Of a DNA stretch of 64,000 nucleotides, positions 51,478-60,547 are shown in pieces. A program made the translations under genes and the position numbers. The notes below the pieces were generated by a model. It was not told the origin of the DNA. It saw only the letters and a list, made by a program, of their open reading frames with translations, and searched no databases. Numbering within the stretch: the stretch's first letter is position 1; every line of letters starts with the position of its first letter. This DNA is from an uncultured Neomegalonema sp. (GTDB taxonomy: Bacteria; Pseudomonadota; Alphaproteobacteria; Rhodobacterales; Rhodobacteraceae): contig CALDSD010000080.1 in assembly GCA_937911325.1 (NCBI GenBank), positions 1 through 64,000 on the forward strand, given 5' to 3'.

Positions 51478-52830
51478 CTAGTTTAGTGGAATGACCAGCA
51501 TCAGCGAGCCGCCATAGGCGCTGTAATCGCTGTCGCCGAGCCCATCATAGGTCAACCGACCCTCCAGGCTTGCAGCGCCGATCTGACCCTCGACCCCACC
51601 GGACAGCGAGGCGGAGGCGCCGTCGGCCCCATCCGCTGCGGCGTCCACGGTCGACCCGCCATTGGCAAAGGAATACACACCCTCGACGCCGATGAACGGA
51701 CGCAAAACCCTTTCGTCCTTATAGAGGTCGTATCCGATCTCGCCGCCCAATCGAACCTGGCCGAGGGAGTCGGTGCTCTCATCGATCTCCACGCCGCCGA
51801 TGCGAAACGATTCCGACTGTTCGGCATAATAGGCCCCGCGCAGCGCCGGTTTGAAGCGCCATTGGCCCTGCTCAAACCGCCCGCTCAGCTTGGCGGTCAG
51901 GTACAGCCGGTCGCTGTCGTAATCCGCTTCGTCGCCCGAGGACGTCTCCGCCGTGTTGTAGGCCCGGCCCACCAAAGCGGCGGCGTCGAGGAACATGAAG
52001 TCTGAGAGCTGCAGCGCGCCATAGGGACCGATCAGGAACCCCACCCCGTCTGCGGTTGCCGCGCCGTCGGCATCCTGCTCCGACAGATCGCCCTGGATCA
52101 TCAGGCCGATCAGGCTGCGCGGCGTCAGGCGGAATCCAAGGCCCGCCTGCAGGTAGCCGATCACCGTATCGATGTCGTCGAGATCGGTGTCGTCGTTCAC
52201 ATAAGTGACGCCGCCGCGGGTCCAGAGCGTGTAGTCGCTGTCGCCTAGCACGCCGAGGCGCGCGTCAAAGCTGAAGACGCCCGCAGCAGCCGTCGCCTCG
52301 GCGGTCGCATTGGCTGTGTCGTTGGTCGCGAGCCCGGCGCTGAAATCGGGCGTGTTCGAAATCACCGACCGCCCGCGCGACTGCGCCAGAACCTCTACCG
52401 CAGCTTCGGTCTCGTTCATCTCCGGCAAGATACAGGTTGCAAAGACGTTTCGACCATCTCTAGTCAGAATCTCAACGTTTGCCCCAGCTACGAACACCGA
52501 AGAATCAATCTCTACGGAGAGGACGCCTGGCTGCTCAACATCAACGCCATTCGCAATAGTCTGCCCATTATAAAACACCACCGGAGCAGAAGAAAAATTA
52601 ATTGGGTCAAGCCCTGTCCAACTGACCTCGATAACGGCGCCAACCGGTGGATCGAGAACATCCAATCGGTAGTTGTCTGGCAACATAAGGCCACTTACTT
52701 CAGAACACTGTGCCGTTGCGTTTGGCCCACCAGCCAAAGCGCTTGTCGGCGCGCTCCACATTGCGCCAGTCGCGAGCGCGCCGATCAGCGCGTGTCGCAG
52801 GATCTTCGTGTCCCGTAATAGTTTTCTCAC
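51478..52830 (-). CDS. Autotransporter-type outer-membrane beta-barrel protein
   Basis: This 450-residue protein has a signal peptide (cleavage near ALAGG), a short passenger-like part (about 35-140) with two cysteines, then a 12-14 strand barrel (about 175-450) with alternating aromatic and small residues; the last strand ends SLMLVIPLN, typical of an outer-membrane insertion signal. The coding region for the passenger (about 52400-52700) is visibly richer in A and T than the barrel region. The cargo or adhesin role is unknown. Confidence 0.78.
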   Translation of the reverse strand: MRKLLRDTKILRHALIGALATGAMWSAPTSALAGGPNATAQCSEVSGLMLPDNYRLDVLDPPVGAVIEVSWTGLDPINFSSAPVVFYNGQTIANGVDVEQPGVLSVEIDSSVFVAGANVEILTRDGRNVFATCILPEMNETEAAVEVLAQSRGRSVISNTPDFSAGLATNDTANATAEATAAAGVFSFDARLGVLGDSDYTLWTRGGVTYVNDDTDLDDIDTVIGYLQAGLGFRLTPRSLIGLMIQGDLSEQDADGAATADGVGFLIGPYGALQLSDFMFLDAAALVGRAYNTAETSSGDEADYDSDRLYLTAKLSGRFEQGQWRFKPALRGAYYAEQSESFRIGGVEIDESTDSLGQVRLGGEIGYDLYKDERVLRPFIGVEGVYSFANGGSTVDAAADGADGASASLSGGVEGQIGAASLEGRLTYDGLGDSDYSAYGGSLMLVIPLN

Positions 52831-52990
52831 CGTCGCGTCCCCTGTTTCTCCAGCCGAGTTCCAGATCGGCTGTTACTTTGACGGGGACATGTTTCGCAGA
52901 AAACGGGACAAATAAACCGGTTAAATCCCTATAACAGATGTGTATCGTGCAAATGCCACGGCGGCTCCGCCACATCCAGCGGTCGACGCC
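52831..52990. other. Gap upstream of the autotransporter gene
   Basis: This 160-base region contains AT-rich sequence (ATAAACCGGTTAAATCCCTA) that likely holds the promoter of the barrel gene, and a weak hairpin GGCGG-CT-CCGCC at 52970-52981 that may end the SDR operon. Confidence 0.35.
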
Positions 52991-53752
52991 TCAGATCAAC
53001 CCGACGCGTCGGCGGGACTCCTCGGGCCTCAGCGAGAAATCAGCGCCGGCGAGATCATCGGCGTCCGGACCGCAGAGATAGGCGATCGCCCGCGCCGGCC
53101 ATTCGGGTGGGATATGGTCTTCCCACTCAAGCTGGCTCACCGGGTTCACGCCCGACGCTTTGATCACCCGCTGCATCTCTGTAGCGACGGTGCCGGGGCT
53201 CAGCCCGACGACCCGAACGCCTTTGGGCCCGTATTCCTTGTGGGCGCAACGGGTCAGCATCAACGCCGCCGCCTTGCTGGCGCAGTAATGGCTCCAACCC
53301 TCCAAGGCGTTTGTGGCGGCGCCCGAGCTGATGTTCACGATCACGCCGCTTTCCTGCGCCGCCATGATCGGCAACGTCGCCCGCATTCCGTAAAAGACGC
53401 CCTTGGTGTTGATATCGAGCACACGGCCCCAGTCGGCCGGGTCGATTTCGCCCAAATGCGACACGGGATCGATGACGCCGGCGTTGTTGACGAGGATGTC
53501 GACCCCGCCAAAGGCTTCTTTGCAGCGCTCGACGGCCGCAGCGACCTCGGCGAACTCAGACACGTCGCAAGACATGGCCTCGGCGCGGCCGCCGGCCTCT
53601 CGGATCGCCGCCGCGTTGGCTTCAATTTCCGCGGTGCTTCTCGCCAGCAACAAGACCGAAGCGCCGCAGTGGGCGAGCTCCGCCGCTGCGGCCGCGCCAA
53701 TGCCGCGGCTGGCGCCCGTCACGATGGCGGCCTTTCCAGACAAGTCGATCAC
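52991..53752 (-). CDS. Short-chain dehydrogenase/reductase
   Basis: This 253-residue classical SDR has TGASRGIG (about 13-20), NNAG and the active site Ser in NISSGAA and Tyr-x-x-x-Lys in HYCASKAA. The C-terminus RAIAYLCGPDADDLAGADFSL is similar to 3-oxoacyl-ACP reductase-like SDRs. The GTG start at 53752 has AGGGAG 7 bases upstream. It lies 44 bases downstream of the M20 dipeptidase gene. Confidence 0.92.
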   Translation of the reverse strand: MIDLSGKAAIVTGASRGIGAAAAAELAHCGASVLLLARSTAEIEANAAAIREAGGRAEAMSCDVSEFAEVAAAVERCKEAFGGVDILVNNAGVIDPVSHLGEIDPADWGRVLDINTKGVFYGMRATLPIMAAQESGVIVNISSGAATNALEGWSHYCASKAAALMLTRCAHKEYGPKGVRVVGLSPGTVATEMQRVIKASGVNPVSQLEWEDHIPPEWPARAIAYLCGPDADDLAGADFSLRPEESRRRVGLI

Positions 53753-53796
53753 AATGAACTCCCTACAGATGTGGTCGCCGCCTTACGCGGGAGCCG

Positions 53797-55179
53797 TCAC
53801 TCCGCGAGGGACGCGAGGATCCGCGCCCAACTGCGGATCCCTTTGTGAAAACTTCTCAGCTCGTATTTCTCGTTCGGCGAGTGGATGTTGTCGCTCTCCA
53901 GCGCAAAGCCCACGAGCAAGGTGTCCATGCCCAGACGGCGCTTGAACTCGCCGACGACCGGGATGGAGCCCCCGGCGCCGATGATCGCCGCTTCCCTGTC
54001 CCACTCTCGGCTCAGCGCAGCCGCTGCTTTTCGCAGCATCGGGCTGTCGAGCGGCAGCGAAATCGCCTGCGCGCCATGATGCGCCTTGATGTCGGCCTCG
54101 CAATCGGCGGGCAAACGCGCGCGGACGAATTCCTCAAACGCCGCCCAGATCGCATCGGGATCCTGATCGCCGACGAGCCGGAAGGAGATCTTGGCGCTGG
54201 CCTCCGCCGGGATCACGGTCTTGAACCCGTCGCCCGTGTACCCGCCGATGAAGCCATTGATTTCGGCCGTCGGCCGCGCCCAGGTCTGCTCGAGGACCGA
54301 ACGATCGGCTTCGCCGGCCGGTTGGGAGAGGCCGATATCGCCGAGGAACTCGCTTGGTTGAAAGCCCAGCGCGTCCCACATGGCGCGGATCTCCGCCGGG
54401 GTCTCGGGCACGCCGTCATAAAACCCCGGCAACGTGACCTTGCCGTCCGCGTCTCTCATGTCCGCGAGGATGCTGGCGAGGAGCGCGATCGGGTTGCGCG
54501 CGGCCGAGCCGTAGTGGCCCGAATGAAGATCGCGGTCGGCGGCGCGGATCGTGATCTCGCCCGCGGCCATGCCCCGCAATGAATAGGTGATCGCAGGGGT
54601 TTCCGCGTTCCACATCGTCGTATCGCAGACCAGCGCAATATCGGCGGTCAGCTCCTCGCGGTTGGCGTCAAGGAACGGCGCCATGCTGCGCCCGCCCGCC
54701 TCTTCCTCGCCTTCGAGAAAGATCGTCACCGGGATCGGCAGCGAACCGGTTACGGCTTTCCAGGCCCGACAGGCCTCGACGAACGTCATCAGCTGACCCT
54801 TGTCGTCCGAAGAGCCTCTCGCCCGGATCATCTTCGTCCCGTCTGGGCGCGTCTCGATCCGGGGTTCAAACGGCGAATGGTCCCACAGGTTCAACGGATC
54901 AACCGGCTGAACGTCGTAATGGCCGTAGAAAAGCGCCCTTGGCCCACGCGTCTGGTGATCGTGACCGACCACCATCGGATGCCCCTCCGTGTCCCGAACC
55001 GCGGCGTCGAACCCGATCGCCTTCAAGTCGGTCGCCAACCACTCCGCCGCGTGGCGACAATCCGCGACATGAGCCGCTTCGGTCGAAACCGACGGAATGC
55101 GCAGCAACTGGTTCAGCCGCTCAAGACTCGAGTCGAGATCGGCGTCGATGCGGGCGAGAACGGCGTCGAGATCAGACAT
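53797..55179 (-). CDS. M20 family dipeptidase
   Basis: The 460 residues have the M20 metal ligands: His in LFYGHYDVQPVD, Asp in RGSSDDKGQLM, Glu-Glu in FLEGEEEAGG, and His in a late HSPNEKYELRSF motif. The lid domain lies between about 210 and 330 (AADRDLHSGHYGSAARNP). This is the CNDP/DapE-like dipeptidase clade, likely cytoplasmic. The ATG at 55179 begins a normal N-terminus (SDLDAVLARID). Confidence 0.93.
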   Translation of the reverse strand: MSDLDAVLARIDADLDSSLERLNQLLRIPSVSTEAAHVADCRHAAEWLATDLKAIGFDAAVRDTEGHPMVVGHDHQTRGPRALFYGHYDVQPVDPLNLWDHSPFEPRIETRPDGTKMIRARGSSDDKGQLMTFVEACRAWKAVTGSLPIPVTIFLEGEEEAGGRSMAPFLDANREELTADIALVCDTTMWNAETPAITYSLRGMAAGEITIRAADRDLHSGHYGSAARNPIALLASILADMRDADGKVTLPGFYDGVPETPAEIRAMWDALGFQPSEFLGDIGLSQPAGEADRSVLEQTWARPTAEINGFIGGYTGDGFKTVIPAEASAKISFRLVGDQDPDAIWAAFEEFVRARLPADCEADIKAHHGAQAISLPLDSPMLRKAAAALSREWDREAAIIGAGGSIPVVGEFKRRLGMDTLLVGFALESDNIHSPNEKYELRSFHKGIRSWARILASLAE

Positions 55180-55258
55180 TGTGGCTCCAACTTCAAAGCG
55201 TGAGGCGACAGCAGAACCGTGCCATTGGTGTCGGCGCTCGAAAAGGCGCGATGAGCCC

Positions 55259-56275
55259 TTAACCTCTCCGACGGCCGCGTCGTTCGCGTTTCGGCGCCGC
55301 GCCGGCGCCTCCCAATCCATCGTCGGCCGAACTGAAGCCGCCGGTCTGAGCTTCGATCTCGTCGAGCGCGGGCGGCGCTTCGAAATCGCCTTCTTCCAGC
55401 GCGGCTCGCATCGCGACGAGATGAACCGGCATCGTGCCGCAGCAGCCGCCGATGATGCGTGCGCCCGAGCGCCTCGCCAACCGCGCGTATTGCGCCATCA
55501 GCTCCGGCGTTCCGTCATATTCGATCTTCCCGTCGACATATTTCGGGATGCCGGCGTTGGCCTTGGCGATCAGGACCGCGCCCGGCGCAGTCTGGTTCAT
55601 GCCTAACACCGTCCGGAGCAGATCCGAGGCGCCCACCCCGCAGTTTGCGCCAAAAGCGATCGGGGTCGCAGGCAATTCCTGGCTCATCTCGGCGTAGCTG
55701 GCCGAGGTCACGCCCATCATCGTACGGCCCGCCGTGTCAAAACTGAGCGTGCCGCAGAACGGCGCATCGAGATTGGCGGCCGCCTGCGCCGCGGCGCGGA
55801 TCTCCTCCTCCGACGAGATCGTCTCGGCCCAAAGAACGTCGGCGCCGCCGTCGATCAACCCTTTCGCCTGCTCTTCAAAAGCAGCGACGGCGTCCTCCAT
55901 CGACAGCGCGCCCACCGGTTCCAGCAACTCGCCCGTCGGGCCCATGGACCCAGCGACGACGACCTGTCGTCCGGACGCCTCAACCGCCTTGCGCGCAATC
56001 TCAGCGGCCCGCTTGTTGAGTTCGTAGACGCGATCCTCGGCGTTGTGGAGTTTGAGCCGATAACGCGTTCCGCCAAAACTGTTGGTCAGAATCAGGTCAG
56101 AACCCGCCTCGATAAACCCGTCATGCAGCGCTCGGATCTTTTCCGGCGCGTCGACGTTCCAGAGTTCCGGCGCTTCTCCCGCCTCCAAACCGGCGGCGAA
56201 GAGGTTCGTGCCCGTGGCGCCGTCGGCGAGGAGCCAATCACGCTCGCTGAGCAAGGTCGTAAGTAAATCAGTCAT
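55259..56275 (-). CDS. Betaine-homocysteine S-methyltransferase family protein
   Basis: The 338 residues form a TIM barrel with the homocysteine/zinc signature: LADGATGTNLF near the start, TNSFGGTRYRL, FGANCGVGASDLL (first zinc Cys) and IIGGCCGTMP (two more zinc Cys). It transfers a methyl group to homocysteine to give methionine; in Alphaproteobacteria such proteins sit with MttB-like and corrinoid proteins in betaine demethylation. It is followed by the M20 gene after 79 bases. Confidence 0.88.
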   Translation of the reverse strand: MTDLLTTLLSERDWLLADGATGTNLFAAGLEAGEAPELWNVDAPEKIRALHDGFIEAGSDLILTNSFGGTRYRLKLHNAEDRVYELNKRAAEIARKAVEASGRQVVVAGSMGPTGELLEPVGALSMEDAVAAFEEQAKGLIDGGADVLWAETISSEEEIRAAAQAAANLDAPFCGTLSFDTAGRTMMGVTSASYAEMSQELPATPIAFGANCGVGASDLLRTVLGMNQTAPGAVLIAKANAGIPKYVDGKIEYDGTPELMAQYARLARRSGARIIGGCCGTMPVHLVAMRAALEEGDFEAPPALDEIEAQTGGFSSADDGLGGAGAAPKRERRGRRRG

Positions 56276-56374
56276 CTGTCCGCCCACACTGTTCGTCCTC
56301 GCCTAACGCGAGAACGCGCAAACGTCAAAAGCGCAGATCGTCACTGCGCTGAGGAATGCAAGCCTTTCAGGCGT

Positions 56375-59300
56375 CTAGGCGAGTGTCGGCAACTGCGCCG
56401 GGTCCCCGCCTTCCGAGGCGACGTGGATGAGATCACGCAAGAGCTGCGGATCGGAATGACCTGCGTCGATTGCGCTTGCAATCGTTGGGGACAGGTCCAT
56501 TCCGTCGATGCGTTCACCAGCCTCGATCAATCCGAGCGCCGTTTTCAACGCTTCGTCGCGCCGCGCGGGGTCGTGGGCGTACCGGTAGATCCAAAGCTCC
56601 AGCATCAGTGGGCCCGGACGCGCGCCTGGATCCATCGCCCAGGCGGCGTCAAACGCGTCATTGAGCACCTTCAGGCCCTCGGCCCGACGCGCCTCCGCCA
56701 ACAGAAACTGCGCATGGCGCGCGAGCGCCGCCGCGTTCTTAGGATTGTTTTCCGACGCGCGACGGAACACGCGCTCCGCCTCTTCCAGGTCGCCGCGACT
56801 GTCGCGCAGGAACTGCGCGAACCGGTTCAACGTCATGCTTTGATCCGGTGCGAGGCGCAGCGCTTCCCGATAGTAGATCTCAGCTTCGGCATGATCGCCG
56901 CGGACGAGATGCAGGAAGCGGGCGAGTTCTTCGAGCGCTTCCAGGCGTTGCGGCTCGACTTCGACCGCGAGGCGCAGATGCGTTTCCGCGCCCGACACGT
57001 CTTCGCACGCCTCGTGGCGGAAACGCCCGTAGGAACGCAGAATGTCAGCGGATCGCGGCGCGAGCGAGAGCGCGTCACGGAACAAGGCGTCGGCCTCCTC
57101 CGCCATTTCTTTGCGCTGCCCCATATGGGCCGCGAAAGCGGACAGCACCTTAGGATTGTACGGATCGAGCTCGATCGCCTGGCGATGGTGATCTTCCGCT
57201 GCGACCCGGTCGCCTCGGAAATCATCAAGCAACTCCGCCAGCGCCGACAAAGGCTCCGACGCGTGCGGGACCGCCTCATGCGCGCGACGCAGCTGCGCCT
57301 CGGAGGCGGAGAGATCTTCCCGACGCATCCGCAGAAAACGCGCGTAGCCCAATTGAGCGCGCATTTCGCGAGGATCTGCGTCTATCGCCGCGCGATAACG
57401 GCGCGCGGCCTCTTCGACATCGCCCTTCAGCTCCGCCACAGCGGCCTGTGCGTAAAGCACGACCGTCGTGTCCGGCCCCAACCGCGCCGCATCCTCGAGC
57501 AATGCGACCGCGCCTTCCAGATTTTGCGCCTTGAAGGCTCGGAACAGCGCGTATTCCGCCAGCGCCGCCGGGTTCTTCGGACGCGCCTCCGCCGCGCGGC
57601 GCAAGAGCGTCTCGGCTTCGTCGCGCCGACCGCGGCGTTCGTCGAGGAATTGCGCATAGGCGATCAATCCGCGCGGGTGCTCTGGCTGCACCTCGACGGC
57701 CAGACGCAGGCAGTCTTCCGCCTGATCGAGGTCGCCGCGCGCCTTCAGGAGGAACTGCGCAAGACAAATCAGTGTCTTCGGGTTGCGAAGATCGAGGGTG
57801 AGCGCCCGCGTCAGCAAACGCTCGGCCCGGGTGGACTGGTGGAGCTGGGACAGCGCAAAGACCGCGTAATCGCGCAGGATCGCCGCGTTCTGCGGAGCCA
57901 GCTGCATCGCGTGCTCGAACTCTTCCTCTGCACGGGCCAGGTCGCCGACGGCCACCGCGAGGAACCGGGCGAAACGAGCCCGCAACACCGCGTCCGAGTC
58001 GTCCCCGGCGATCGCTTTCTCAAAAGCCGATACGCCGACCGCGCCATGATCTTCGTTGAGCCGTCCTGTCGGTTCGGCGGGCAAAGGGCCGTCCATCAGC
58101 GGCGACGCGCCTCCGCCGAGCCCGGCGGCGCCTTCTGGCGCCTCATGCGGGTCCGTCTCGGTGTCCACAGCGGCGCGACCGTCAGAGCGACCTGACATGG
58201 CGGCGATCGCGCGGGCGATGACTTCCGGCGATCGCGGCGTCAGTCCTGGCGACCCGGCCATCAGCCCACCGGGGTCCGGCAATGGCGTGCGCGGCTGTTC
58301 CAACGCGGCGCCGTGCTGGTCAGGCTGAGCGACCGACTGGTCGTCGATCGCAAGTTCCTCGACCTCCGGATTGCCCGCGTAGTTCGAGGCGCCCGTGTCC
58401 GCGCTCTGGGTCCGGATCGCGGAGAACGTCGTCTGCAGCTCCTTCGCCGCCGCGTCGATCAGGCCCGCTTCGAGCCCCTTCGGTCTCTCCGTCTGGGTCA
58501 GCGCGTCAGGATCGATGCCGTCGCCCGGCTGACCGTCGGTTCCGTCAGCGATCTGACGGCGCACCTGATTGAGCTTCATCACCGATTCCCGGAATCGGAT
58601 CTGCTTGCGCTCGACAGTCCGTCGACCACTTGCCGCAGTCGCTGGGCCGCCCGTCAGGCCGAGAGGCGACGGCGCGCCTTCGGTGCTCGACGTCAGCTTG
58701 AAGCCCGAGCGCGTCGACAGGTCTTGATACTGCGCCTCGTATTTCTTGAGCACGCGCTCAAATCGATCGATCTTTGGATGTCCCAAGCCAAAGGCGAGAC
58801 GCAGGTCATACATCAGTTCGTCGAAGTCGCCATGACGAACCCAAACTCCGCCGCGGGTCTCTAGCCAATCGGCCAGCGCGCCTTCGGGCGGTTCGGCGTT
58901 GATCCAGTAAACGCCCCCCTCCGGCTGATCGGAGCCCAAACCTTCGAGCAGATCGATGACGGAATGATCGCGACCGCCATACCCGGCGATCACCAGCGCC
59001 GTCTCGCCGATGCGGTCGCGCAGTCGACCTTTGGCTTCAACGCCCAACTCCGGGCGGTTTTTTCCCGGCCCCGGTTTCGGCAAATGCGCGTCGCCGAAGA
59101 TCTTCACCAATGTCGGGGCGTTCGGCGCAATCACCGTGTGCAGCTCAAGGCTCTCCGCCGTTAGAACCCGCGGGCGGTTCTCGCTGAAGACGAAGAGCGC
59201 CTCAGCAGCCAGATCATCAAAGTTCGTCGTGATCGCGTAGTTGCAGCGCTGACCCCATTTCGGATGCGCCATCAGCTGCGCCAGCGTCGCGTAGCCAAAC

Positions 59301-59719
59301 CCCGGCTCCGAGGCCTTCATGTGCTTTTGAAGCTCGCGGCGTTGTTCTTGCGCCGTAAAAAAGAGCGCCTGCAACACCTCGCCGTACACCCGTCCAGGGT
59401 GATCCGGATCGTACCCGACGAACCGACGCGCCGCCCAAGCGTCGACGTCGTGCTCCTCGCCGGTCTCCACATACTTCAGATCTGCGATCCAGGTGCGCGC
59501 CAGTTCATCCGCGCAGGGGATGCCAGAGGATTTTGAGCAGCCCGCGCCCAGGAACCACGTCACCGACATCTCCTGTCGCGTGATCGCATGCCTTAACCGG
59601 CGACTGAACTCCGTCGCGGAAATCACACGGTATCGGGTCTCATCGGTGTACTGCCCCGACCCTTCCCAAACGGTCATGTCGCCTGCCGCCCCATTTTGGC
59701 GGGCCCGCCGCTCCGTCAT
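56375..59719 (-). CDS. SIR2-like domain fused to 12-13 TPR repeats
   Basis: This 1114-residue protein has three parts. A SIR2-like Rossmann domain (about 45-320) has FLGAGCSKSSGIP (56-68), TTNFDDLA (164-171) and GYGGRDHSVIDLL (246-258). A Pro/Gly/Asp-rich linker (about 340-560) follows. The C-terminal array (about 566-1025) contains 12-13 TPR-like units of 35 residues with a recurring YA-x-FL-x3-RGD-x3-AE-x3-RRA pattern. SIR2 domains in antiphage systems degrade NAD+. Here the His of the usual KLHGD strand is replaced by Phe (KIFGDAH, 206-212), so activity is uncertain. The ATG has AAGGGG 9 bases upstream. It is probably a cytosolic sensor-effector. Confidence 0.85.
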   Translation of the reverse strand: MTERRARQNGAAGDMTVWEGSGQYTDETRYRVISATEFSRRLRHAITRQEMSVTWFLGAGCSKSSGIPCADELARTWIADLKYVETGEEHDVDAWAARRFVGYDPDHPGRVYGEVLQALFFTAQEQRRELQKHMKASEPGFGYATLAQLMAHPKWGQRCNYAITTNFDDLAAEALFVFSENRPRVLTAESLELHTVIAPNAPTLVKIFGDAHLPKPGPGKNRPELGVEAKGRLRDRIGETALVIAGYGGRDHSVIDLLEGLGSDQPEGGVYWINAEPPEGALADWLETRGGVWVRHGDFDELMYDLRLAFGLGHPKIDRFERVLKKYEAQYQDLSTRSGFKLTSSTEGAPSPLGLTGGPATAASGRRTVERKQIRFRESVMKLNQVRRQIADGTDGQPGDGIDPDALTQTERPKGLEAGLIDAAAKELQTTFSAIRTQSADTGASNYAGNPEVEELAIDDQSVAQPDQHGAALEQPRTPLPDPGGLMAGSPGLTPRSPEVIARAIAAMSGRSDGRAAVDTETDPHEAPEGAAGLGGGASPLMDGPLPAEPTGRLNEDHGAVGVSAFEKAIAGDDSDAVLRARFARFLAVAVGDLARAEEEFEHAMQLAPQNAAILRDYAVFALSQLHQSTRAERLLTRALTLDLRNPKTLICLAQFLLKARGDLDQAEDCLRLAVEVQPEHPRGLIAYAQFLDERRGRRDEAETLLRRAAEARPKNPAALAEYALFRAFKAQNLEGAVALLEDAARLGPDTTVVLYAQAAVAELKGDVEEAARRYRAAIDADPREMRAQLGYARFLRMRREDLSASEAQLRRAHEAVPHASEPLSALAELLDDFRGDRVAAEDHHRQAIELDPYNPKVLSAFAAHMGQRKEMAEEADALFRDALSLAPRSADILRSYGRFRHEACEDVSGAETHLRLAVEVEPQRLEALEELARFLHLVRGDHAEAEIYYREALRLAPDQSMTLNRFAQFLRDSRGDLEEAERVFRRASENNPKNAAALARHAQFLLAEARRAEGLKVLNDAFDAAWAMDPGARPGPLMLELWIYRYAHDPARRDEALKTALGLIEAGERIDGMDLSPTIASAIDAGHSDPQLLRDLIHVASEGGDPAQLPTLA

Positions 59720-60045
59720 CGGCCCGGCCCCTTGGTTTGACGCTTCGTCCTTCCGTAGCGCAGCCGCTCTCTTTTCGGAGAGACCGACGAACGCCGACGC
59801 CTCATTCGTGGTGGGCGCGTTTCAGACGAACCGTTTCTGCTCAACACTCTCATTCGCGCTACGCCGCTATACCGGACGCTGTGTCTGGCACACCCTTTCG
59901 ACGAAGCATTTATGGCTTTACCATAACACTGCAATTCTTTCGACGCACCTCAAATAAGCCGATCTCTTCAAAATACTGTGCGCAAGAAAGTGTATATGTC
60001 TACATGATGTGTGAACAAACATGTGGATAAGTGCAGAACAAGCGC
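59720..60045. other. 326-base gap upstream of the SIR2-TPR gene
   Basis: No credible gene is seen. About 59880-60030 is AT-rich, suitable for promoter elements of the SIR2-TPR gene, and contains a DnaA-box sequence. The proximal 160 bases next to 59719 are GC-rich, which would give a long leader RNA. Confidence 0.5.
60022..60030 (-). promoter_or_regulatory. Perfect DnaA box
   Basis: TGTGGATAA is the reverse complement of TTATCCACA. It is isolated in the AT-rich gap, 15 bases past the sufE stop and about 300 bases upstream of the SIR2-TPR start. Confidence 0.4.
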
Positions 60046-60471
60046 TTATGCGGCCTGTGCCGCCAAGGACTTGAGCCGCTCGATCATCGCACGCAGCCCG
60101 TTCGAGCGCTGTTGCGACAAATGCGAATCAAGTCCTAGTTTCCGAAACTCGGCGAGCGGATCCGATGCGGCGATTTCCGAGGCCGGACGTCCTGAAAGCA
60201 GAGCACGCAAGACGGCGATCAACCCACGCACGATGTGCGCGTCGGAGTCGCCTTCGAAATACAGATGCGCCGCGCCCTGCTCCTCGCGGATCTCCGGCGC
60301 GATCCAAACCTGGCTGGCGCACCCGTCGACTTTCGTGAGGGCCGAGCGCTGCGCCTCGGGCAGACCGGGGAGGTCTTTGCCAAGGTCGATCACGTAGCGG
60401 TATCGATCCTCCCAGTCGTCAAGCAACTCGAAGGTCTCTTCGATTTCCGCAAAACTCGGGTTCGTCGCCAC
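60046..60471 (-). CDS. sufE: SufE-like Fe-S cluster assembly protein
   Basis: SufE accepts sulphur from the SufS desulphurase for Fe-S cluster building. The 141 residues match: DWEDRYRYVIDLGKDLPGL, then VDGCASQVWI with the acceptor Cys, and ASEIAASDPLAEFRKLGLDSHLSQQRSNGL at the end (motif LGLDSHLSQQRSNG). The GTG start at 60471 has GAGG 8 bases upstream. No other suf gene lies in the window. Confidence 0.95.
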   Translation of the reverse strand: MATNPSFAEIEETFELLDDWEDRYRYVIDLGKDLPGLPEAQRSALTKVDGCASQVWIAPEIREEQGAAHLYFEGDSDAHIVRGLIAVLRALLSGRPASEIAASDPLAEFRKLGLDSHLSQQRSNGLRAMIERLKSLAAQAA

Positions 60472-60547
60472 CTTTAGCGCCTCGCAATACTAACGGACAG
60501 CCGTCCGGAGCTGTGGATTTAGGCGAAGAGCGCCGATTATCCAATCC

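Noticed and set aside
59716-59934. 72-codon minus-strand frame upstream of the SIR2-TPR gene
   Set aside because: It is Arg-rich noise in another frame, with no ribosome-binding site or family pattern.
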